Assembly: GCA_036250225.1 (NCBI GenBank) | Contig: JAPZLL010000106.1 | Coordinates: forward strand, 1 to 13,351 | Direction of reading: 5' to 3' | DNA length: 13,351 bases | Source of the DNA: Cercophora sp. LCS_1 | Lineage: Eukaryota > Ascomycota > Sordariomycetes > Sordariales > Lasiosphaeriaceae | The notes under the pieces: model-generated | Seen by the model: the letters and a program-made list of their open reading frames with translations, nothing else | Databases searched by the model: none | What the model was told of the DNA's origin: nothing | Program-made: the position numbers and the translations under genes | Shown: in pieces, positions 1-7,172 of the stretch | Position numbering within the stretch: the first letter of the stretch is position 1 | Layout of the letters: every line of letters begins with the position of its first letter

Positions 1-95
<95 letters not shown>
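1..95. repeat. Poly-C homopolymer at the left end (probable artefact)
   Basis: Ninety-five consecutive C residues open the window and pass abruptly into normal mixed sequence. No known fungal telomere or gene element looks like this; Pezizomycotina telomeres are usually TTAGGG/CCCTAA. Read from the other strand it is a long poly-G, which two-colour Illumina chemistry produces when signal is lost. I take it as a sequencing or assembly artefact marking a contig end. Confidence 0.85.
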
Positions 96-96
<1 letters not shown>

Positions 97-683
97 CGGG
101 TCTTTTCTCTTGCTGGTCGGCACCTCTTCAGGGGATGGGGCTTTGCGTCGTTGGTCTCGGCCCTAACAAAGATGTGTCTTTGGGATGGTCGATGAGGTTC
201 GGGTTTTGGTTTCCCCGGAACGTATGATGGGTTTCGGTAGACGAAAAGTTGGTCGTTTCTCTCGCTAGGCATGACCGACGGGTTAGCAGATGGAGACCAT
301 CAAGGTACTTGCATTTAGGGCGTGGTAAGAAAATCGCGGGGGATGTCTTCAGACGGCCTTTTAGACTTGTTACCCTGCTCATTCTGCCATGGAAAGACAA
401 AAGCGGTTTCTGTGGCTTATAATGTATGAATAGAAAGCACCAAAAAATAAAGCGAACGTAGTAGTAAATATGTACGAAGTTTTGAGTTTGCTTTCGGGTG
501 TTTGGCATGAATTTGACCACTTGAGATTGTAGATGCGGCGTGGCACAGGACCCAGCGTGGCATTACGGAGGTTTCGAATGTCAGTCAATGCCAAGAGGGC
601 GTATAAGCCAGCTAGTTTCCGTTCATCCAACGACGCCGCAGTGTGAGATGGGTTTTGACACGCCGGGGGCTTGTCGCAATCAC
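96..683. other. Upstream flank of the bHLH gene, no gene seen
   Basis: No reading frame here resembles a known protein, and the open frames lack coding character. The stretch is moderately AT-rich around 415-480. A short perfect inverted repeat (CAAAGA, 4-nt loop, TCTTTG) lies at 167-182. It probably contains the promoter and part of the 5' leader of the bHLH gene starting at 797. I see no confident TATA or CCAAT element and no CACGTG site that would suggest autoregulation by the bHLH factor. Confidence 0.5.
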
Positions 684-710
684 ATGCCTTGGTGGGCATC
701 TATCGGCTGA
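684..710 (+). promoter_or_regulatory. Short uORF upstream of the bHLH gene
   Basis: An ATG at 684 opens a reading frame of 8 codons (peptide MPWWASIG) closed by TGA at 708-710, 86 nt before the bHLH start codon. If the transcript begins upstream of 684, ribosomes would meet this uORF first and it could lower translation of the factor. The transcription start is unknown, so the regulatory role is inference; only the frame itself is seen. Confidence 0.3.
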
Positions 711-796
711 CAGCAACAAAGCGAAACTCAACTTGGCAATCCCCAACAGAGCCCAGAAATATCAAATCTCAACGCGACAGCATATTCAACTACAAA

Positions 797-1320
797 ATGG
801 CATCCGATAGCCATGGGTCGACATCACCGCCGCAGGTGAACGTCATGGCTTCGGCCGAAGACAAGCCCAGGTTGACGGAGGAGGAGAAGCGAGCGAACCA
901 TATCGCGTCGGAACAGAAGCGGAGGCAGGCAATCCGCGACGGCTTCGACCAGATGGCGGAACTGGTCCCGGGCATGTCAGGCCAAGGGCGATCTGAGGGC
1001 CAAGTACTGAACAAGGCTACCGACTACATACACCAGCTGCTTGAGGAAAGGAAGTTGCTAATCGAGCAGCTTGTGGCCAGCGGCGTCACAGTGAGCGACC
1101 AAGACAAGAAGTCAGTTGGAGAGTCCTTTTTTTTTTTTTTCTTTTCCATATGACTCTGAGACCGGACTAACCTCAGGCTGCGAAAAGACTGATTGAATGT
1201 CTTGAGGAGAGTCGCAAGATTCAGGAAGAAAAGCCCAATCGCGATTTTGGCGGCCGATATGACGCAGCGCAAGAGGACCAAGATGATGAAGGCGAGCAGG
1301 ACGAGAAAACGAATCAATGA
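797..1320 (+). CDS. bHLH transcription factor, Ino4/Mlx-like (two exons)
   Basis: This gene encodes a small nuclear DNA-binding protein of the basic helix-loop-helix family. The preferred model joins 797-1110 and 1188-1320, giving 148 residues. The basic region is at about residues 31-46, with the class B contact residues H35, E39, R42 and R43 that read CACGTG-type E-boxes. Helix 1 spans about 46-58, the Gly/Ser-rich loop about 59-69, and helix 2 about 70-92. Helix 2 continues into a leucine-rich stretch that could form a short zipper, and the last 25 residues are strongly acidic. The basic region and the KATDYI-containing helix 2 recall animal Mlx and yeast Ino4, which act as heterodimer partners, so this is probably a dimerising subunit rather than a lone activator. 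The start at 797 is the first ATG in frame, in a good context (A at -3, GC after the ATG); Met17 is a possible second start. Lipid or carbon regulation would be inference from Ino4 and Mlx only. Confidence 0.85.
1111..1187 (+). other. Intron of the bHLH gene
   Basis: The intron has donor GTCAGT at 1111, branch site CTAAC at 1167-1171 (branch A 1170), and acceptor AAAAG ending at 1187, 17 nt after the branch. It is 77 nt long. A T14 tract at 1127-1140 lies near the donor. A second pair, donor GTTGGA at 1115 and acceptor CTCAG ending at 1176, also keeps the reading frame and adds five residues. However, its donor is weak and its AG lies only 6 nt after the branch A. Without splicing the frame stops at 1151-1153, just after the T tract. 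Confidence 0.7.
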
Positions 1321-3266
1321 GTCCAAGTAACTGCGGTTCGGGCCGAGACAGTGGATGTCGGGACGAGAGCCATTCGCAGGCAGAGCTGAGATCGCCAGCC
1401 TCCGCAACCAAATAGCGACAACGCCTGCACAGCATTTGTCACTTTTATCCTTAGCAAGACATGCGCCTAGGTATTGGTGAAAATTATCGCACTCTTCTAT
1501 GAGAATAGACATCTTCGATTTCTTGAAGCCTTGGGGAATGCCCTAGGGATCTAGGATCGCAGTTTCGAGAACCCAAGTTGTTTCTAGCATCATCAGAGCA
1601 CCGGCCGACATTACCAGCGCATCAAGGGGTTCAGCTTGCTGGTTTCCTATTCCACAACGTTCCAGCCAACCGTCCACGCTGTAACCCCGGCGGAAGAGAG
1701 ATCCACCAGTCAGAGCAGTAGCTATCAACAAGAAGAGAATACCAAGTGGTGTGGAGGGAGAGTTCGACTACCAAATATGCGTTCTACAAAGAATGCCACG
1801 CCCTCGGAAACTTCAGGAGGGTATCCTTTTTTGTAAAAAGGGCATAGAAATAATTATGGACGCATCGAAAATACTTCACAGATCCTCAAATATAGTTTTC
1901 CGTGTTGAGGATATTATTACGCACCTATGGAAAAAAAAACATACTACGGTTCGATACCATTCGGTGCTGTGTTGGCAAAATCAGCATATGGCCTTTCTTG
2001 CACAGTCTGGATGGTTCCAGGGTTGGAAGTCGGACTCCGTCTTCACACCACTTTGAATACCAACATGAGAAACCTAAATCACATCAAGTATTATTCGAGG
2101 GACTAAGAGATATCCATGATATCCAAGCGGCTCTTGATGGCATTGAATATTTGGTCGAAGACTCGAAAATGCTCGATCACCAAGGGGCCCAGTCCAGGGC
2201 CTCGGCCAGGTCCGAGAATGGGGCTGCGCCACGCAGGCGGTGCGTCATTGGTTGCCCTTCCGTCCCGCTGCTCGGTGGCGGGGCACTTATCGACCGGGCA
2301 AGGCGGGGTTGGCCTTCGGTTTCCCGGCATCACTTCAAGCCCTCCCACGGCGGCCTCTTCTCAAGCTGTCGGCTCAAGCAAACCAACAATGCCGTTAGGT
2401 GCAGAAATGGCCGGGCTTACAAAATGCCGACCCTGGATAAAAGTGTCACCTGATGCCATCAAGCCTTCCAACGGCTGACCAACCCTGGAAGACGTCAAAG
2501 TTGCAAAACCAACCACGAATGTGGTGAGAGACGAGTAATCACTTCAGACTGGCCAGGAATGGATGGGATTTCGATGCCCAGCGTTTCCCCCAAGGTGTGG
2601 CATGGTTGTTCGAATGCTGCCTGACCATGCGAGAATTTCCCGGCATTTTGCCCGCTGCCGCAGAGAAACGGCAGGACAGGAGGGAGCAGGCCTTCTCAAC
2701 ACGGCAGAGCGACCGACAATGTGGGTGGGTGTGGCCGAGGAGGCCCTGTGATGTCTCGTCTCCCCTCCGTTGATCGACCTTACCGACGGGCATCCGTGGT
2801 GCCCTCTTCAATCTCAAAACTGCTTCCATTTACATTTCTCTCTCAAGCTTGGCGCCCCAGGCTGAGAAACACCAATCAAGCCTTTGGGGCTTTACGAAAA
2901 AGCTCCGTAAACTGCAGCCCCTCGTCATCTCTCCACCGTGATAGCCTGGCCGTTACTTGTGGATTGCTCCGCCACTCGTGAGCAGCACCACGAGCCCCTC
3001 CCCCTCATTACGTACCAAGGCAACTTCACTGCAACGGGTCGCTCATCACCGGAGCCCACCCCTGATAAAACTACGGCCCACCCCGACCACGGGTCGCAAA
3101 CTTGACTTTGGTCCTACATCTCTAGCTCGCGCTTGACCGCCCGTTACCAACAACCCCACAGGTTCATCTGTTTGTTTTCCTGTTTGTTTTATCCCACGCA
3201 CAGTGTAAAGAGCTTCCTTGCCCGACCCCTCGCTCGACCAGGCCCTGCTTCTGTGAGCCCGCCGCC
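1321..3266. other. Intergenic region, bHLH 3' flank to DUF3824-gene promoter
   Basis: This stretch of nearly 2 kb holds no protein I recognise; the open frames in it are short, overlap on both strands and lack family features. It should contain the bHLH 3' UTR at the left and the promoter and leader of the 3267 gene at the right. The part around 1840-2060 is AT-richer than its surroundings. Small elements seen are inverted repeats at 1542-1555 (CCTAG, 4 nt, CTAGG) and 1825-1841 (CCTTTTT/AAAAAGG), an 11-nt direct repeat TTTCCCGGCAT at 2320-2330 and 2636-2646, and a palindromic TACGTA near 3010. No transposon ends or terminal repeats were found. Confidence 0.5.
3169..3190 (+). promoter_or_regulatory. 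Tandem TGTTTGTTTT repeat before the 3267 gene
   Basis: The 10-nt word TGTTTGTTTT occurs twice, at 3169-3178 and 3181-3190, separated by CC. It lies about 76 nt upstream of the start codon, in the pyrimidine-rich stretch that is probably leader or core promoter. TGTTTG resembles forkhead-type binding cores, but a simple T-rich leader tract is equally possible. Confidence 0.3.
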
Positions 3267-5396
3267 ATGTCGTACGACCCGTATGATGCCCCATCGCGGG
3301 AGCGCACACCCAAACGCTACTACCGAGAGGAGCGCCGAGACGACCGGGACCCCCGTTATGTTGATCCCCGCGACAACTACCTCGGCGTGTCGCACGAACT
3401 TGTTCCCCGCGGGCGCGAGGATAGCGACCTGTCTGTTGAGGAGATCCGCCGTGACTTCCCGCCTCCGGGATACACAAACCGGGACATCCGCCGTGCGCGC
3501 TCGGCGGGCTACTATGATGACCATGATGACCGTCGCCACGGCGACTATGACCGTTCGACCAAGAAGAGCGATAGTCTATACTACTCCGAGGAGCACAAGA
3601 AAAAGGTTCGCATGCTGAGCAAGCAAGAAAAGATCATTGCGGCCATCACGGGCGCCGCCTTTGCTGTTGGTGGCAAAGAGCTCTACGACCGCCGCGATGC
3701 CAAGCGGCACGACAGTGACGTTCAGCGCAACGTCCTTGCTTCGGCTGCCATCGGCGCTGCCGGTGCGCTGGCCGGCTACAGTGGCACCGAGATCTACAAC
3801 AAGCTCAGGGAGAAAGAGGGGAAGAAGTCAGGGCATGCGCCCCACAGGGGGCGCGGTGTCTACTCCTCGGATGAAGATGACGACGAGAGCGACAAGGAGA
3901 AGAAGGGTCACAAGAACTTCCTCGAGGCTGCCCTCGCCGCTGCCGGCCTCGGCACCGCCGTCAAAGCCCTGACCGGGGGAGGCGGAAAGGATGACAAGTC
4001 AGACACGAGAAGCACCAGGAGCACCAAGAGCCGCCGCAGTCGCTCCAGCTCCAGCACCCGTTCAAGGGGCAAGGACAAGGACGGCAAGGGAGACGCCGCC
4101 AGCAAGATCCAGAAAGCCGCCATGGCATCACTCATTGCTGGTGCCACGGAGGCTTTCCGTGTTTCCAAGGAGCCCGGTGGATGGAAGGGCGAAAAAGCCA
4201 AGCGCATCCTCACGGCTGCGGCCGGCGCTGCCGCCATTGATGGTGCCCAGAAGAGCGAGAAAGGGGGCAGCAAACTCGGGCTTGCCGAATCCGTCATTGG
4301 CGGCCTGCTGGGCAATCGCGTCATCAATGGATCCAAGAAGAATATTGAGGAGGACGAGAAAACCGGGAGATCGCGCTCTCGGTCTCGTGCCAGGTCCGCT
4401 AGCCGTAGCGGCAGTGGTGGTGTGAGCGGGCTTGCCGCGCTCGCAACCGCTGGCCTCGGCGCCCTGGGGGCCAAAAAGGCCATGGACGGTCACGACCGCT
4501 CTAGGTCTCGACGTGACGACGATTCAGACGACAGCCGTCGCAGTTCACCGAACCGCCGCCGTCGCAGCCGTAGCCGGAGTGTCGTCGATACTGCCCGTCG
4601 TGGTCTCGCCAAGCTCGGCCTCGGTAACGGGCCGGACGACGATGACGACCGAGATCGCCGAGATCGTAGCCGGCGCGACTATGACGACTATGACGACTCA
4701 AAGAGCTCTCGAAGGCATCGTGACAAGCACGACGATTATGACCGCGATCGTGATCGGGACTATGACCATCGCCGATCCGGGAGACGAGACGACTACGATG
4801 ACGACCGGTCCTACCAGAGCCGCGACCGCGATCGACGTGCGGATCGGGGTACGGTAGCAAGACGCGCCTCATCGCCATCGGATATCGACTCGGAGGAAGA
4901 CGAGAGGCGCGGGAAAAAAATGAGAGGTAAGCAAATTCTCACAACGGGGCTGGCTGCTGTGGCGACCATCCACGCTGCGGCCAACGTCTACCAGAGCATG
5001 GAGAAGCGCAAGACGCGGCAGAAGGCGGTGAGAGAGGGGCGTCTGAGCCCAGAGGAGGCCACGAAGCTTAAATCCAGGGCCATCCTCCAGGATGCGGCCT
5101 CGGTGGGCATTGCCGCCCTGGGCATAAAAGGGGCCATTTCGGAGCTTAAGGAGGCCCGCGAGCTGTCGCAAGAGATGCGTGAGTGGAAGGAAAAGAGAGA
5201 GCAAAGACGCAGCCGCCGCCTTGGCCGACTGGGTCAGACAACAGCGGGTGGTGGCAGCGGCGACGGTTACGGCAGACACAGGGCTGACAACTGGTATACG
5301 ACAGCTCCCCCAAAGGTGGATCGCTATGACGACGGGCCTCATTATACCGATGGGAATCCGTATGCCGCTCTGCCCCCTCCTGGTGACAGGAGGTAG
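3267..5396 (+). CDS. DUF3824-type low-complexity protein with Gly/Ala-rich helices
   Basis: This intact frame encodes 709 residues and starts in a near-perfect context (GCCGCC before the ATG). It belongs to the fungal proteins carrying DUF3824-like segments, whose biochemical role is not established to my knowledge. The N-terminal 115 residues are rich in Arg, Asp and Tyr. After that, short Gly/Ala-rich, probably helical segments alternate with charged linkers. The segments fall at about 121-140, 155-180, 217-238, 280-299, 311-326, 337-355, 384-406, 440-455, 555-580 and 605-630. Linkers at 245-268, 366-384 and 410-440 carry SR/RS dipeptides, and 456-530 is almost wholly Asp, Arg and Tyr. The last two helices and the 630-652 basic stretch look most conserved. 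No signal peptide or long membrane segment is seen. GTAAGC at about 4927 resembles a splice donor, but the frame beyond it codes for the conserved C-terminal part, so I keep it as coding. Confidence 0.85.
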   Translation: MSYDPYDAPSRERTPKRYYREERRDDRDPRYVDPRDNYLGVSHELVPRGREDSDLSVEEIRRDFPPPGYTNRDIRRARSAGYYDDHDDRRHGDYDRSTKKSDSLYYSEEHKKKVRMLSKQEKIIAAITGAAFAVGGKELYDRRDAKRHDSDVQRNVLASAAIGAAGALAGYSGTEIYNKLREKEGKKSGHAPHRGRGVYSSDEDDDESDKEKKGHKNFLEAALAAAGLGTAVKALTGGGGKDDKSDTRSTRSTKSRRSRSSSSTRSRGKDKDGKGDAASKIQKAAMASLIAGATEAFRVSKEPGGWKGEKAKRILTAAAGAAAIDGAQKSEKGGSKLGLAESVIGGLLGNRVINGSKKNIEEDEKTGRSRSRSRARSASRSGSGGVSGLAALATAGLGALGAKKAMDGHDRSRSRRDDDSDDSRRSSPNRRRRSRSRSVVDTARRGLAKLGLGNGPDDDDDRDRRDRSRRDYDDYDDSKSSRRHRDKHDDYDRDRDRDYDHRRSGRRDDYDDDRSYQSRDRDRRADRGTVARRASSPSDIDSEEDERRGKKMRGKQILTTGLAAVATIHAAANVYQSMEKRKTRQKAVREGRLSPEEATKLKSRAILQDAASVGIAALGIKGAISELKEARELSQEMREWKEKREQRRSRRLGRLGQTTAGGGSGDGYGRHRADNWYTTAPPKVDRYDDGPHYTDGNPYAALPPPGDRR

Positions 5397-5818
5397 AGGA
5401 GGAGTCGACACCAGCTGTCAGACCATGTACGCCTGCCGTCTCGTTTCCCTGTCTTTCTGTCCTCCGCCCTTGCCACACATTCGCCCACCGATGGATTGCT
5501 GCATTCATGTGGCCATGGCTCTCTGCGGTTGTCGCGTACGGCTGACGACTGGCATGGTGTGTCGGCATGTTTCCCACGGCGGAGGCTTCGTGGGTTTTCA
5601 TCCCCTAATGAGCTAGAACCTGGAAATTGGATGCTCGCTGTCTCCCTTATTGCTTTGGCGATGACGTTGGCTGCAAGCCCCTATCACCACCCAAACAAGC
5701 CACATTCCCGTTCTCTCTCAAAACTATCCGAGCATTCCCTGATTAATCTTGTGACACAGATGGGCATCGCCGCCATTAAGCTTGAAACGCCGTTCCCCGC
5801 GTATCTGACCCCGGAATT

Positions 5819-5879
5819 ACCGTTTCAACGGTACCGAAAACGGTGGACACCGATCGCGGTGACCAGCCCGCAAGGCTGG
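5819..5879. repeat. Cluster of four perfect inverted repeats
   Basis: Four perfect inverted repeats follow each other within 61 nt. They are ACCGTT-TC-AACGGT (5819-5832), ACCG-AAAA-CGGT (5833-5844), ACCG-ATCG-CGGT (5849-5860) and CCAGCC-CGCAA-GGCTGG (5863-5879). The junction of the first two also makes the palindrome CGGTACCG (5829-5836). The first three are everted CCG/CGG pairs spaced by 6, 4 and 4 nt, the half-site type used by Zn2Cys6 (Gal4-class) regulators; Leu3 uses the 4-nt everted form. As RNA they would give a run of small hairpins. Function is unknown. Confidence 0.55.
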
Positions 5880-6417
5880 GGATCGCAGCGCGCCGTCTCC
5901 GGTGTTCTTTCCGCTCCTTCTTGGGGATGGTGGCACAGCAGCGGAGGGTTCAAAGCCCCAAAGCGACGCCGATCGGGCAAATAAACTGATGGACACGGCG
6001 AAACGGGTGTAAGGCAGAACGTTGCCGACGGAACGAACCAGCCTTGTGTGACGCGGTACGGGCAGTGAGTGAGTGTGTGAGTGGGTGGAGAACTGATACC
6101 ATTTGCTCGTTGACGGCAGCATGCGGGGTTATGTCATTGCGTTTTCCTGCAGGATATTTACCTTTTTTTCTCTCTCTTTTGTATTTTCCGTGTTTATTCC
6201 CGTGCCGTTTGGATAGGAAGATGGGAACACTGTTAGTGATTAGTCGTCGGGAGGAGGGGCGGTATGATTCTCACTTTCACTTTTTCCCAGGAAGGGATAT
6301 CATAATTATCTGATGTGGTTTTCGATGGTGGTGGATGACGCATGAAGCTTATGATGCGATGAAAAAGAGTTGCTTCGATACCTATGACACGAGGGTTTTG
6401 GTTATGTTATCCTTTTT

Positions 6418-6589
6418 CCAATATTCACTATAAATCGCGCTATACCCTGATTTCCGTTCGCGCTCTTCTCTTGTGAACTCCTCGGAGGCCATGTCGAGTA
6501 ACTTTGCTCTCGTCCTTGATGTAGACGACGTGGACGGACAGTTCCCTAATGACATGTGTCCGTCATGTTCGACGGAGGGCGTATCGTGA
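6418..6589 (+). promoter_or_regulatory. CCAAT and TATA-like elements followed by a 32-codon ORF
   Basis: CCAAT at 6418-6422 is followed by TATAAAT at 6429-6435, a pyrimidine-rich stretch, and an ATG at 6491 in the context GGCC-ATG. The frame runs 32 codons to TGA at 6587-6589 and begins MSSNFALVLDVDDVDG. The arrangement imitates a small Pol II gene, but the peptide matches nothing I recognise and the 3' flank of clf1 overlaps it in antisense. It may be chance. Confidence 0.2.
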
Positions 6590-7172
6590 AACGAAAGTAA
6601 GCTTTCCTGGGCTCTCTACGCCCGCATTGGAACAAAACCTTCCCGATGGCTGGTGAGGATGGAGCTCTGTTTCGGTTTGCTGACGGGTTGGTTGTCTTCG
6701 GTTCCTCGATGACGTCTGTGGTCTGCGTGTGATACCCCTGACACCACCCCAGCCGATCCAGGGCCCATCTCCCGCGCCAAGGGAAAGCTTGGCCCTCGCG
6801 CTTGGGATCCTCCTGGGGTTCATGTCTCTCGGCTGTCTTGATCGGGGAGCGCCTGTCAAAGTCTGCACGGAGATTACAAACTGGACCAGGCCAAGCTGGG
6901 TCGTACGACAGGAGTTTGAAACGAGTTACACGCTGCTGGTCCGCCACCAGTCTGAAAATATTGCTTAGGCCGATCCCGGCTGGGCGGGTTTGCGAAGTGG
7001 GAACGGAGCACAGTGTAAATAACTTCATTGTTGCGCTACATTCTTGTTGCGCTGTATCATCGGACGCCTCTGGAGGACGTACTGCCATGTAACTTGCACA
7101 AAGAGCCAAAAGGGAGCCCCATACAGAATACCTTCCCAAACCGCAACTTTCCGAGAAGAGAAAAGAACACAA

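Larger units (their letters stand above)
5397..7172. other. Intergenic region between converging genes
   Basis: The stretch lies between the stop of the 709-residue protein gene (+) and the stop of clf1 (-), so both 3' UTRs fall here. An AATAAA at 5980-5985 could serve the left gene, but fungal polyadenylation signals are weak and this is only suggestive. A GTGAGTGAGTGTGTGAGTG-like simple repeat lies around 6065-6085. Open frames in both directions look random. Two structured sites, at 5819-5879 and 6418-6589, are listed separately. Confidence 0.5.

Noticed and set aside
671..796. In-frame upstream extension of the bHLH protein by 42 codons
   Set aside because: The extension begins at TTG, not ATG, and contains no ATG in this frame; 797 is the first ATG and has a good context.
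1948..1958. GGTTCGATACC, an exact match to the Pol III B-box form (possible tRNA or SINE relic)
   Set aside because: The flanking bases do not form a T-stem (two of five pairs fail), no acceptor stem partner is found upstream, and no A-box lies at a suitable distance.
3908..4483. Long minus-strand frame inside the 709-residue protein gene
   Set aside because: It is an antisense shadow of a GC-rich, codon-biased gene; its Leu/Pro/Ser-rich composition mirrors the sense strand.
4925..4932. GTAAGC as a splice donor inside the 709-residue gene
   Set aside because: The frame continues into the part that looks most conserved in the DUF3824-type family, so removing it would damage the protein.
5947..5957. 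GGTTCAAAGCC, a second B-box-like word
   Set aside because: Only three of five T-stem pairs form and no matching acceptor or anticodon arm is present.
6546..7172. 208-codon open frame on the minus strand downstream of clf1
   Set aside because: No family features or plausible start, and it overlaps random frames on the other strand; it is best read as the clf1 3' UTR and intergenic DNA.
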